The notes under the pieces were generated by a model. It did no database searches and was not told where the DNA came from. It saw only the letters and a program-made list of their open reading frames with translations. A DNA stretch of 64,000 nt, from NCBI GenBank assembly GCA_030374805.1, contig JARGSG010000211.1, positions 248,001 to 312,000 on the forward strand, read 5' to 3'. This DNA comes from Gracilaria gracilis. Taxonomy: Eukaryota; Rhodophyta; Florideophyceae; Gracilariales; Gracilariaceae. This document shows, one piece after another, positions 1-10,900 of the stretch (positions are counted from its first letter, which is position 1; each line of letters begins with the position of its first letter). A program made the position numbers and the translations under genes.

Positions 1-1193
1 ACAATTAAATTTGTGAAAACACGCTGCCATGTTTCGAGCATCCGTCCGCCACGCTTCGCAACGCATGCGCAAAAGTGTGCTGGTGATGTCAGCCATTTGC
101 TCAATGCCTTCATCTATTTCTACAAGTAGAGTAACCTACAAGTAGAAAGGCACCAAACGTGCTCGCCTTGCCGTCAAGCTGCTCAACAACGTACATGACG
201 CTTGCTACTTTCAACCCCGTTCGTTGTGGTACCAACTATTTCCGTGCGCGCTCTTGTCACTCTTTCGCCAATCAATTAATCATTTAAATGCGTCTCGATG
301 CTGGCACCACAACCTCCGTCACCGTCTCGCACGACCGTCGCTTTCCCTCTCAATCATCAACCACAACCCGTTTCTCCATGCAACACTGCAATATAGTGTA
401 CCACGTTCAGCGCGTCAACAAGCAAACATGCTTCATATATATGTATATAAATATATACCTATATAATTCCCTCTCGCAACGAAACAAACATCACAGTCCA
501 TCACTTTCCGCCGCAATTAATTGACGCCTCAACGCTTCAAAGGCCACTGCAGGTTAGATGCGATGCGCTTCCACTAGCTTGTACACATATCCAATGGTGC
601 TGCTGGCCACAATGTGCCCCAATGCCCCTCTATACATATTGGTCGAGGCGACGTGCCATCGGCCACATCCGGGCGAACCGTTCTGGCGCCAGCGGCAAGT
701 CTTCCGCGCTTTGTTCACCAAAGTTGACAGATTGCATTCGTGAACGAGCCGCTTTCACCCGTGCAGCACAATGGCGCAGTTCAAGTGTTGTCATACGTGT
801 GCACAATTCGCATCAAAAGCCGCCCGTGGTGCGAGCCACCGAGACTCGTCAGGCTTTCCGCGAAACAAGAACAATAATATCTAAACATGCGAGCGAGACA
901 GCAGTTGTGTCTACATGGGCGGCGGTAAACCGCCTGCGCCGATCCGCGCTAAAGCGTTGCGACGGCAGCTCGTTCTGCTCAAAGTGGCAGCCGTATTGTG
1001 TGCAGAAAACCCAGCCAGCAGAGTGCGAGACCATGAACACGGCACAGCGACCGTCCGGCTGAACGCTATCTGAGACCACACGCAGCGAACGTTCGCAGCC
1101 ACAATGTCATGCCATTAGCAATAATTCGCCCGCCAAAAGCCTCGCGTCACTCGAACAATTCTTCGATAGTCTCTTCCTAAAAGTCGGCTCGCC
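1..1193. other. upstream non-coding region of the XPG gene
   Basis: I see no convincing gene here; the open frames are short and show no recognisable domain. A run of TATA-like AT-rich sequence lies at about 430-466. The last stretch before the XPG start contains no obvious TATA box close to the ATG. It probably holds the XPG promoter and 5' UTR, but nothing in the sequence fixes a transcription start. Confidence 0.5.
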
Positions 1194-4100
1194 ATGGGAG
1201 TTCACGGCCTCTGGCAGCTACTAGCGCCCGTGGGACGTCGTATAAGCAACGACCACGTGCGCAACAAGGTGCTGGCAGTCGATGTATCCATCTGGCTCAC
1301 GCAACTCGTCAAGGCCATGCGAGATGCTGAGGGAGCGCGAGTGAGAAATGCTCATCTAATTGGTGTGTTTCGTCGTTGTATAAAGCTCTTGTTTCTCTCC
1401 GTCAAACCGGTTCTGGTATTTGATGGCGCTACCCCTGCAATTAAGCGCCGAACGGTAGCGGCTCGACGCGCGCAGAGAGAGAAACATGAGGCTAAGCTTC
1501 GTAGATTGGCGGAGAAGATACTGGTCAACCGGATTAAGAAGAAGGCTGTGGGCGATGCCATACTTAAAAAGAACAACAACAATGACAGGCAGCGGGATCG
1601 TATCCAAGAGAATGATCTTCTAACAAAAGAAACCACTGCAGCTGCGAATGAACATCGAAATGAATCCAGCGTGAACGACTATGACGAGGACGAGATTCAA
1701 CCTGCTTATCGGGATGCACATCCCTCCAACGCGTCTCGCAAAAAGTTCGGCGTTTCAAACATCAACAGCAAAGAAGCGGCGAAGGAAGCTGAAGCGCCAG
1801 AGTTTGAAGCAGCGTTTGATGAAGCAGGAGACTTCATTCAGAATAATGGTTCTGACAATGAAGAAATCATGCTCCCTAATGACTTGCGAGACCTTGATGA
1901 TGCTGCTCTGGTTGGTTTACCAGCTCATATGCAATCCAAAGTATTCAAACAGATCAAACACGAACAAAGACTGCGACACCGAGAGAGTATGCTGCAACAA
2001 CGAGACAACCCTACCCAGTTTTCCAAAACACAGATAGAAGGCTTCTTGCGCCACACTGCCCTCAACAGGAGGATCTCTAATGTTCGAAACGTCATTAACG
2101 ACAATTCCGGCGTCAGGAATCGCATCGCGTCTGATAGCAGAAGAGAGTTTGTCTTTGAAGAGTTGAAAGAGCCAAACCAGGAAGAGTTTGACCTGAACAG
2201 CGATTCTGAAGATGACGTTCTGCACTCGTCGTCTGCGAACAAACTATCCGGTGTGGGTCCGAGGGACATTTTATCCCAAATCCGTGCAGCGAGAAAAGAC
2301 GGCGATGAGCCCCCCACATTTCGATCGGTGGCCACAGCAGACAAGAGCAAGAGCAAGAACAAGAGCGAAAGGCAATCGTCCTCTGGGGTTGGGTGGGCAT
2401 CAAGAGTGCTATCTGGCCATGGTGGGCTTGAACTAAGTAGAATGGCAAGTGGAACCATTGGTTACAGACCAACTCCTCATACACCATCTGAAGAAGGTGA
2501 TGATGACATCGAAGAAGACTCTGGATTCCAAGAGCCGAACAACATTTCAGTTGGCGGTAGCGAGCAGAGAGCTTCGGTTTCAACTCCTGGACAGGGGAAT
2601 GAAGATGATAGCGATGATGTAGAATGGGAGGATGGTGCCGTGAAGTCAGATTCGGGAAACTCGGAGGGAAGCATTATATTGGCTCATTCATCTGGGCAAA
2701 GGCCAGGAAAAGTGAGAAACATCTCTGAAGAGATGAGTGCGGTTGGATCAGACGCTAAGAAAAGCCAAAACCTTTCAAATACAGAAGATGATATCGGAAA
2801 CACAGATGAATCTGAAACTGATCGCCCGACTTTGAAGTGGAGCATTCTAGAGAGGGACAATGAGAAGGAACTTCCAGCGAAGAGCATGGACATGAACAAT
2901 GTCGGTGTCGACCTACACACATCGGGTAAACCTAGTGTCGCGCAGAAAGGCGGGGGCGATGTCGCCTCTTTGATTTCTCCTAAGACATCATGCGCAGACG
3001 AAGGTACATTGAAATTGAAACAGAGTAGCACCCGCGCATCAGGCATTGATACACAAATCGTTGGCGAGGATGTCAGTGAAGCCCGAGGACTACAATCATA
3101 TGCCATACTTCGCAGCGATACAGTAGCCAAGCAGAAATGCTCTTTGGACAGCGACATGGAGAATCCTCAAACTTCGGAGGCGCTCGTCGACACTGATTCC
3201 ACTAGGCCTAACAAAAGCATGAAATGGAAGTCTGATACGCACAGGAAATCGCGGGCTGTGGAAGAAGAAGAAAACGACATTCAACTCGCTATAGCTATGT
3301 CTCTTAAGGAGAGTGTCCCTAATATGTCGAATTCATCGGATGAGAACGAGTTGCCGTCCTCAAGACGCGAAATAACTACAGAGCAAAGCATTTCCGAACG
3401 ACGAGATAAGGATAAAGGCCCGGTTTCCGAAAGCAGCGAAGCGGTTCGCAACGTTCAAGGATATTCGGATCAACATTATGCCGACAGTCCCCATGAATTA
3501 TCGTCGAAGCATCTGGATGCGAATGTTGTGGGCACACAGGGAACATCTGGTGGTACGGAAATGGGGGGTCACGGTCAGACCCCAGGGGAAGAAATGTCGT
3601 TGATGGAGATGGAGCGCCTCTATACTGAGCTTGACACGGAAGCTCAGCAGTATAAACGGCAACGAAGTTCTCATATTGGTGCTGTTGAGACAGTATCCGA
3701 TGAGATGTATGCTGAAACTAGGGATTTACTGAAGTTGCTCGGTATTCCGTACCTCGAAGCACCCATGGAAGCCGAAGCACAATGTGCATTCTTGAACACA
3801 GCGAATATAGTTGACGGCGTGATAACTGAGGATTCTGACGCGTTTCTGTTTGGAGCTGAAGTTGTATACCGTCAATTATTTGCAGACGGGAGGTTCGCAG
3901 AAACATATGACACCCAGGACATTAAGTCAACCCTCGGCCTGGATCGGGATCATCTGATACGGCTGGCCCATCTGTTAGGATCCGATTACACTCCCGGTGT
4001 ACGTGGTGTTGGCATTGTCAATGCTATGGAAATAGTGGAAGCTTTCCCGGGCAATCATGGGTTGGATGAATTCCTAGAATGGACGAAGAAAGTGACAGTT

Positions 4101-4673
4101 CTCGATAAGGAACCGGAAGAGTCTGTCATGGTAGGGACTTCGGCGGAGGCCGTGCGACGACGATTCTGCTGGAAGCATCGCAACATGAAACGGAACTGGG
4201 TAATTAGGGAAGGGTTTCCAAACGCAGCTGTTTCTGAAGCATATCTCAAACCTACGATAGACAATAACAAAGACCGCTTCAAATGGAAAGAAATCAACTT
4301 TGATGGCCTCGCAAAGTTTTGTTGGGAGAAATTTGGGTGGGAACAAAACATATTCGACAATGCTGTCGGTCCTCTTAGGAAAGAACTGATAAAAAGGAAG
4401 GGTCTCCAGCAAACAAGAATACCGGAATTCTTCAAGCCTCATAGATTCGCAAAGATCCGCTCGAAACGTCTTCAACAAGCTGTTAAAGGTATAACGGGGG
4501 AAGAGATGGAGGGAATCATGGCTACTTTGGTGCCTCGTATGAAACGACGAAAAACAAACACGATGGCATACAATGCAACAATCGACCTCTCCCCAGAAGA
4601 AGAGGAACAAATCCTGACGTTACTTGAAGCAACGGAAGCCAAAACCAATAGCGGAAGACCGCAGGATCGATAG
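1194..4673 (+). CDS. ERCC5 (XPG/RAD2) homologue: XPG/Rad2-family structure-specific endonuclease, single exon (1159 aa)
   Basis: Flap/bubble endonuclease of the FEN1-XPG family; XPG makes the 3' incision in nucleotide excision repair in the nucleus. The N-terminal XPG domain begins at the ATG (MGVHGLWQLL, then VLAVDVSIWL and PVLVFDG), and this extreme N-terminus fixes the start. A long acidic, low-complexity spacer (about residues 130-830) separates it from the internal nuclease domain, as is typical of XPG and unlike FEN1. A ubiquitin-interaction-like motif (DIQLAIAMSLKE) lies near residue 695. The internal domain has EAPMEAEAQCAFL (about 858), TEDSDAFLFG (about 878) and GSDYTPGVRGVG (about 929), which carry the acidic metal-binding residues and the helix-hairpin-helix. 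A PCNA-binding PIP box (QTRIPEFF) is near residue 1073, followed by basic residues. The length matches human XPG (1186 aa). No intron is needed. It appears intact. Confidence 0.95.
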   Translation: MGVHGLWQLLAPVGRRISNDHVRNKVLAVDVSIWLTQLVKAMRDAEGARVRNAHLIGVFRRCIKLLFLSVKPVLVFDGATPAIKRRTVAARRAQREKHEAKLRRLAEKILVNRIKKKAVGDAILKKNNNNDRQRDRIQENDLLTKETTAAANEHRNESSVNDYDEDEIQPAYRDAHPSNASRKKFGVSNINSKEAAKEAEAPEFEAAFDEAGDFIQNNGSDNEEIMLPNDLRDLDDAALVGLPAHMQSKVFKQIKHEQRLRHRESMLQQRDNPTQFSKTQIEGFLRHTALNRRISNVRNVINDNSGVRNRIASDSRREFVFEELKEPNQEEFDLNSDSEDDVLHSSSANKLSGVGPRDILSQIRAARKDGDEPPTFRSVATADKSKSKNKSERQSSSGVGWASRVLSGHGGLELSRMASGTIGYRPTPHTPSEEGDDDIEEDSGFQEPNNISVGGSEQRASVSTPGQGNEDDSDDVEWEDGAVKSDSGNSEGSIILAHSSGQRPGKVRNISEEMSAVGSDAKKSQNLSNTEDDIGNTDESETDRPTLKWSILERDNEKELPAKSMDMNNVGVDLHTSGKPSVAQKGGGDVASLISPKTSCADEGTLKLKQSSTRASGIDTQIVGEDVSEARGLQSYAILRSDTVAKQKCSLDSDMENPQTSEALVDTDSTRPNKSMKWKSDTHRKSRAVEEEENDIQLAIAMSLKESVPNMSNSSDENELPSSRREITTEQSISERRDKDKGPVSESSEAVRNVQGYSDQHYADSPHELSSKHLDANVVGTQGTSGGTEMGGHGQTPGEEMSLMEMERLYTELDTEAQQYKRQRSSHIGAVETVSDEMYAETRDLLKLLGIPYLEAPMEAEAQCAFLNTANIVDGVITEDSDAFLFGAEVVYRQLFADGRFAETYDTQDIKSTLGLDRDHLIRLAHLLGSDYTPGVRGVGIVNAMEIVEAFPGNHGLDEFLEWTKKVTVLDKEPEESVMVGTSAEAVRRRFCWKHRNMKRNWVIREGFPNAAVSEAYLKPTIDNNKDRFKWKEINFDGLAKFCWEKFGWEQNIFDNAVGPLRKELIKRKGLQQTRIPEFFKPHRFAKIRSKRLQQAVKGITGEEMEGIMATLVPRMKRRKTNTMAYNATIDLSPEEEEQILTLLEATEAKTNSGRPQDR

Positions 4674-5042
4674 GAGCGTTTCAATTGATTACAGAAGTCA
4701 TTAGTATTTATTCTTCTGCATAACCAATGTGACTGTGGATAATCTTGGGATATCACATGTTTCTTTCATATGCCCACCACCAATTTCATAGGTGCGTTTG
4801 CAAGGTTGGCCGTAAGATATCACCGAGGCCCCTCTAAATTGAAGGGGAAAGAAGAGCAGATGGGAAGTATAGAGACTGTCAAGGTTGAATGCAGAGGAAT
4901 CGGAACGATACTCTTCGGTGTCTAAGTCCTGTGCGAAAGAGGTACCCTTGTACATGGGGTTAATAGCTGACATATCTGTCTCGTCATCATGACGAGAATC
5001 CATTCACACATTCGGGTATGGGAGACTGCATCAAGTCTTGGC
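4674..5042. other. 3' flank of XPG; short minus-strand frame of doubtful status
   Basis: Between the XPG stop and the membrane-protein gene there is an open minus-strand frame at 4701-5003 (100 codons with an ATG). It is acidic at the N-terminus and matches no family I know. It may be chance, or part of a transcript converging with XPG. I do not call it a gene. Confidence 0.3.
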
Positions 5043-5201
5043 TCAGTACACGTAGTTAGAGAGCGCAGGCAATTGATACAACTGTGTCACAGCTTCACCA
5101 AAGGGGAGAGGCAATAGTGGGACTCTCACGACACGCCTCCTCCCGCTGAAGATTAGCTCAACCCCGAAATCTCTGTTGGTCATTATACTGGGAGCATCTG
5201 C
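5043..5201 (-). other. possible 3' exon of the adjacent membrane-protein gene
   Basis: On the minus strand, an open stretch of about 52 codons ends in the hydrophobic, proline-containing sequence PLLPLPFGEAVTQLYQLPAL and a TGA at 5043-5045. It lies just past the stop codon of the 475-aa gene. It could be joined by a 47-nt intron (about 5201-5247, GTGAAT...TTCAG) that restores frame, giving an extended C-terminus. Against this, the donor is weak and the duplicated gene at 13364-14785 has no equivalent sequence after its stop. Only cDNA would settle it. Confidence 0.22.
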
Positions 5202-5239
5202 TGAATATTTGTCCCGATCGAGAGTATGACACAGTCATA

Positions 5240-6667
5240 CTATTCACCGTCTTTGTCAGATAACTCACTTACAAAGCGAGGGCCTCTGCAAGCTACCTGC
5301 AAACACCGGCTCACATTTCGCCCTCCGTAAAACTCTTCCACTGGGAAATCTCCTTGGCCCTGAACAAACCCAACATGACAGGACACATCATCAGCACAAA
5401 CATACTTCTTCAGAGCCACTGCTTCCACACCCTCATCAGTGGTGCTAACCTGAAGCGGATTAGCGCCTGTATCGTGTCCTAGCACCTCGCGCACTATGTG
5501 AAAAGCGCTATCCATTGCATTCCCGTGTCGTGAAACGATGAGCATGATGCCCACGTTTAGACAGAAGGCCGACGCCAGCACGATAACAAGAGGGATAATG
5601 TTGATCAGTGGAAGCGTAACAGCGACATCAACGGCGCACATTCGATCCACTTCAAACGTCGACTCGTTTCGCAGTTGCGCTCTAAGTGCCACTCCTTCTT
5701 CCTTTCGAAAGCTGAGGCTCTCTCTCATCGCGGCGGACACAAAACGAATTGCGTCACTGGCATCAAATGCACAACCTACCACCCCCACATTAAGTGTCGT
5801 CCCATCGTTCTTATCACTGCTACTGCTGAGAGATGTTACATTGCAATCCTGGTTGGTGGAAAAGCCTAACGCTTCGCCTATAACATTGAGATGTAGTTCA
5901 TCATTCCATAAGGGTAATAGAGAATTATACCTGTTGCCATTCTCGGTTTCCCATCGTACGAAAGAGACAATGGCTTCGATTCTGTCGCCTGAGAATATGA
6001 GCGACAAGAGAAGGCCGCTGGAATTGGTATATGACACCCCAACAAAGCTTGCCTGCACGTCCTCATTTGCCGATGAAAGACTGGCCAACACAGGAATATC
6101 TCCCGGCGTGACCGGGTACGAACAGTACGAAGCAGAGGATCTCACTGTACCGAGGTGTGTTTCCAAAGGAATTTCAGTACATACTTGCAGTACTTCTGCT
6201 GGGCTGACATCAGGTCGTCTCCTGAGTGGTGACTGGACGACTGTGTAATCCCCACCACTGCACCCATCGAGACGCTTTTCAGAAGGAAGTGCTAGTGCAA
6301 TCGAACCGATACTAACGACCAAGATGCAGAGGCGTGCGAAAAGCGGGGCGATGAGATGGCGCCTGAAAATCCTGTAGCGCGTTGGGGACTGATTGGCAGG
6401 TCGGAAATCATAGCAACCTCGAAACCAGTACCAGAGACGAAGAGGGTCATCCGAGTTTAGAAATACATATGAGCGAGCGAAAGCGCGATAGCTAAAAACG
6501 TCGCTGCGAGACAGCATTACTAGTCGATTGATGATGCTTCCTAGGTTGGCTATAACCAAAGTGGTGAGCAGCGAGGTGACGACGGTGTTAAGGGCTTCGT
6601 TTTCGAACTGAATAGTGGACAGAGTGGATTTTGGAGTGACGTCAATTCCATCTGTAACCTGTGCCAT
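5240..6667 (-). CDS. membrane protein of unknown family, tandem paralogue 1 (475 aa)
   Basis: I do not recognise the family. The protein starts MAQVTDGIDV. A hydrophobic segment lies near residues 26-48 (ALNTVVTSLLTTLVIANLGS) and a second near 108-128 (FARLCILVVSIGSIALAL). A Cys-containing region with possible N-glycosylation sites (NSS, NVT, NES) follows, then a third hydrophobic segment near 350-375, and a tail of about 90 residues ending CLQVACRGPRFVSEL. This suggests an integral membrane protein with a large lumenal or extracellular loop. The gene at 13364-14785 is a close paralogue that also shares upstream sequence, so the locus arose by tandem duplication. GTAAGTGA near the 3' end resembles a splice donor in both copies, but an unspliced stop follows closely. 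A MULE sits about 760 bp upstream of the ATG. Confidence 0.72.
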   Translation of the reverse strand: MAQVTDGIDVTPKSTLSTIQFENEALNTVVTSLLTTLVIANLGSIINRLVMLSRSDVFSYRAFARSYVFLNSDDPLRLWYWFRGCYDFRPANQSPTRYRIFRRHLIAPLFARLCILVVSIGSIALALPSEKRLDGCSGGDYTVVQSPLRRRPDVSPAEVLQVCTEIPLETHLGTVRSSASYCSYPVTPGDIPVLASLSSANEDVQASFVGVSYTNSSGLLLSLIFSGDRIEAIVSFVRWETENGNRYNSLLPLWNDELHLNVIGEALGFSTNQDCNVTSLSSSSDKNDGTTLNVGVVGCAFDASDAIRFVSAAMRESLSFRKEEGVALRAQLRNESTFEVDRMCAVDVAVTLPLINIIPLVIVLASAFCLNVGIMLIVSRHGNAMDSAFHIVREVLGHDTGANPLQVSTTDEGVEAVALKKYVCADDVSCHVGFVQGQGDFPVEEFYGGRNVSRCLQVACRGPRFVSELSDKDGE

Positions 6668-7426
6668 AGTCCGGGGGGTGTAAACAAAGCTTCTTCGGGC
6701 AGGTTGTGAATTAGGTCATGTTCGTTTTGAGCAATCAAGGGCAGATAATGAGGATGCGAGGGGGAGGGAGAGAAGACAAAGAGTTGACCCTACTGATGCG
6801 AGCGCAATGTGTCGAATATAAAGGGCCACGAGAGTGGCAACGAAGAGTTCCAGTGTCTTAAGGACAAACGGATAGTCGTTGCACGCACACCAAGCATCAT
6901 ATATATTATAGCATTGGGAGGTTAGAATTGTAGGGTGGGCACGCAGTATGACAATATCTACGTTTACCGTAGTGGATTGGTTTTCATCATTGTCGTTAAC
7001 TTGTGCGAACTCGGATTCAGAGTTCAGCCACAATGGTACGAGGTTTGGGTGGATAATCGTAACGCACAACATGTCTCCAAGAAATTATTCTCCGCCATCA
7101 CGCGATCATTGCGATGATCGTATGATGATGGCTTGTAGCGGCACGCTTTGCTCTTCATTTCATCGTTGTCTTCCAGGATGTGAGGGCTAATCATTTTGAA
7201 AGCTTTCCCATCTCCCAGGCGTACCTTGGTATCTAAAATTATCTACCCTTCACAACTGTACTGTACAAGTCGAACGATGTCCATTTGTCAAATCTTGAGG
7301 AAACGTGCCAAATTACGTTTGTACGTGTATCTACCAACGGTACACTTATGGAAAGACGACTGAGCTACAGGAGTAAAACGCAATCCGGGCGCTACATATG
7401 TATGAGGCACGACGGCTTCAGTGCTA
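6668..7426. other. upstream region of paralogue 1, duplicated in paralogue 2
   Basis: No gene is supported here. Segments (about 6700-6760, 6925-7035, 7150-7190) recur in the same order upstream of the second paralogue (about 14860-15330), showing that the duplication unit includes the promoter side. The stretch ends at the target site of the first MULE. Confidence 0.6.
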
Positions 7427-7435
7427 CTTAAAAAA

Positions 7436-7686
7436 GGGGGACGGAGAATCTACGGGCAGTGAGGTGCGTAGGATATATGTGGTAGAACCTCCACATGTTT
7501 GTAAAGATTTTGGGAAGAACCTCCCTTTTACAATGTAACGCGTGCAGAACCTCCTTTCCAACCAACGCGAGCCAAGTAGCAAGACCCTCCCTAGCTACGC
7601 TTCTGATTGGTACCGTGCCCTCCAGGCGTGACAACGGGAGCTTAAGACGCTGAAGTTTGAAAAAGTCCGCGCTTTCTTGCTGCACC
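7436..7686 (+). repeat. left terminal inverted repeat of MULE copy 1
   Basis: This 251-bp repeat is the reverse complement of 12883-13133 apart from a few mismatches. I saw one near the TAGCAAGACCC segment and one near CCTCCAGG. The outer end is GGGGGACGG. The 9-bp duplication CTTAAAAAA lies immediately outside at 7427-7435. Confidence 0.93.
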
Positions 7687-7911
7687 TGCCCTTCAGGCGT
7701 GACAACGGGAGCTTAAGACGCTGAAAACATCCAAGCGTGAGCCTGACGGCTCGGGTGCGCAAAAGGTTCTATAACTGAGATCGTGCCATATTCCCTCCAA
7801 GCCTGAGCCTACCGGCTTTAGTACATCCTTCCATAATCCTCGGCTGTTTGCCGAACAAAGATCTTTATCATTCAAAGACGCTTTCCCCCGCCAACCCGCC
7901 GTTAACATCGT

Positions 7912-10900
7912 ATGATAACACTAACGAGTGGTTCCGATCCTTCGGTCCACTATCCCCCTCAAGATGCATTGGAGACTTACGTTTTTGGCTTTTTAGATCC
8001 ACGAAACGAAGACTCAGGAGATGAGGTTGATTGCAATTTTAATCCAGTGAGGTCTGCGAGCGAACTAGAGCAGTCGAAGGATCTTTGTAATCGAAAGCTT
8101 ACTGCGGAAGAAATACGAAATATTAAGAAGATCATGACGCGCATATCATCGTTTTTGAAGAATGTTGCGAAGAAAACTGGGATTACGTTTGACCGAGTCA
8201 ACCCACCAGGCTTTGACGAGCTACGAAGGCTTTGGGTACATTTAATTGTAGTAGTTCAGAACGCTACAGATTCCAAAGGTGTTGTTGGTGTGAATATAAC
8301 GGAGTCATGCAGAACCGGTACATGGTTCTGCAATGTGTTGTTGCAAGCGGGATTATTCGAGCTGGAACCTCAATGTGGGGTTCTATTCATCCCGTTTGAC
8401 TCCGGTGTCTGCATCAGTCACAATTCTCGTGCATTTGAAACATTGAATAGGGTCGAGAAAGTGGAGGTTCTTCAGCGATATGTCTCAAGCTTTACTGAGA
8501 AATTGTATCCAAGTCCCGAACCTGTCTCAAAAGTAATTGTGCCTTTAAACATCAATGCCGTTCACTGGGGAGTGCTTTATGCGGAGAAAACAAGTCACGG
8601 GTGTTGGTCTATGTACTGGGGTGATAGTCTGGGGTGGGATTGTCCTAAAGAATGTAGACATCTGGTTTCGTGCCTGATTCAGCATACTCAGAAGGAAAAG
8701 ATCTTGTGGACGTATCCGAAGGAAAACTATATTCTCGACGTTCTAGGATATACAAAACAAACCGATTCACACAGCTGCGGAGCATATGTGTTATCTATGA
8801 TGACGAAGTTTGCGCGTACCACGGGAGTAATTCCAGAAGCAAAGTTTCTCGTAGGGCACAAGAAGGATCTCACCGAACAGTACCGTTGGGCATGTGTCGA
8901 GGCGCGTATCTCCGCTATCATGGCTGTGTCACACATACTTCCGGTCAGTGACCCAGCCGCAGTCGATGAAGTGCAAAAGAGCCGCCGAGAGAGAGTGTAT
9001 GCATCCCGTCACTCTCGTGAGTCTCAACAGAGACGTATGGACAGGGTTAAAGCTGTTGAGTCATCGGGAACTCAGCCCAAGGCTGTGGATGTGGTGACCA
9101 AGGATGATGGGAGCGGACGAAGACAAACTAGATCTGCTGTTCTTAGTAGAACTACACGGCTTAGCGCGGAAAACAGTAGGGCAGAGGATATTGGGGATAA
9201 AGCTATACAGAACTTGGGTGGTGAGATTGAGGCTTTTGTGAAGCACAGCGTTGTGAACGAGAACAGTGGAAAGGCAGCTACGGTGCCCGTTTCGGTGTCG
9301 AAGGATGGCGGTTCCCTACTGAAGACGGAACAAGGTGGGACAATATCAGACGATGACCTTGGAGGACGTGGAGAAAACAAACAAAATGCTCGGGATGGGG
9401 ATAAGAAGAAGGGAGGATATGGACCAGAAGCAAATGTGTTCGATCTTCCCGGGTATGTCTATGAGCTATGTGAACGAGAAGGTTATGAATATGGCCTGCA
9501 ATTCTGCAAGCAAGTCACACGCTCAAGGGTGTACAGGCTTAATGCGAGACTGCGGTGTTTGAGGTATAAGAAAACACATCCGGGCTGTGGATGTAAAGCT
9601 GCGTTTATGGCGAAAGCTCGTATCGACGGGAAAGGTTGGATCGTTTCTAATTTCAATGTTCACAACCATGAGCGGCTGTCGGTGGACATGCGGTACAATA
9701 AGGAGAAACGAAAGAAGGCCGTGAAGACGGCCATCATGAAGAACTGTTCTGCTGGGTTTAGAGTCCCCTTCGTGCACTACCTTCCACCAGTATTAAAGAA
9801 GAACTCACAAGAACTCAATTCCGACGAAGATTTCATGGAAGGCGTAATCCCCAGTCGCCCCCAAGGCCTTCGAGATTGGTTCACTGGAAACTGGCGAGTA
9901 TCGGAGGATGACGATTACATGCATACGCAGGAGGAGCGCCATGCACAACTTTCTAAAGTTCAGGATGTCATAGAGATCATTGGTGATGAGAGCGCGGGAA
10001 ACGGTAGGAATTCAGTAGTAGGCTCTGAAGACAGTTCTGTCATCGACCTAACTGCCTCGCGAAACGTGAAAAAGGTCACGTTTCTGAACACGGTAAGACT
10101 AGAACCTCTCTTATTGTTCATACCACAAAATTCTAACTCTGTGTCTCAAGCCAAATGCACCTTCTGTACCTTCGATTTCTGACGAGGTACCACTTCCGAC
10201 ACAGGAAGATGAGCTCCGAGCTGAAGATGATGGTCAATTGGGGGAGGATCGAAGTAATTCAACGGGTGATGAGGAGTCCGAACTGTCACATGAAGAAGCG
10301 TATACAGATGAGGAGTGCGTGAGGCGCGGGTTTCTTGCGTATTTGGAGCAGATGGTAGGTGCGGAATCGCACGAGGTCCTTCAGCATTTGCAGTGTATCG
10401 CGGAGAGCTTCGGTTTTAAACTCTTCATTCGGGACTCGAGGTATACAGAGATGAATGGGCGAAAGGTGCTACGCCGTGGGTACTTGCAATGCTCTTTCTT
10501 CCACAATGAGCAGTATAAATGCCCGTATTTGTTTAGGCTGCAACGAGTTAGAGTATCCCCTGGCAGTGATATGTATGCATTCTCTGCAAACTTTGCGAAA
10601 TCCTTTCACAATCATTGTTCGGATACATCCTCTACCCGAACAATGCTACCACCGCAGGTGACACGGGAGGCTCATCACTTGCGCCATGGTTTACACCTTC
10701 AATACAACACAGTGCTCACTCTTGTGGAAGATAAATTTGGCATCAAGGTAGACAAGAACCTGTTCCGCAAACGCCTGAAATACATATCCGACTCTTGTCA
10801 TCCGAAGGAGAAAGAGTGTTTAAGATTGTATCAGAACCTCATACAACTACAGGCACAGAATGGGAGGACGAGGTTGTATTGCGGAACTGGTGCTGATGAT

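Noticed and set aside
1352-4610. Several minus-strand and shifted frames of 60-178 codons inside the XPG gene
   Set aside because: They lie on the opposite strand or other frames of an intact, well-conserved gene and show no domain of their own.
7912-9100. Ulp1 part as a host SUMO protease gene
   Set aside because: It lies between MULE terminal repeats and is spliced in frame to the transposase in two copies.
7977-9777. Minus-strand and shifted frames inside the MULE genes
   Set aside because: They are repeated exactly in both MULE copies only because the DNA is the same; none has a recognisable domain.
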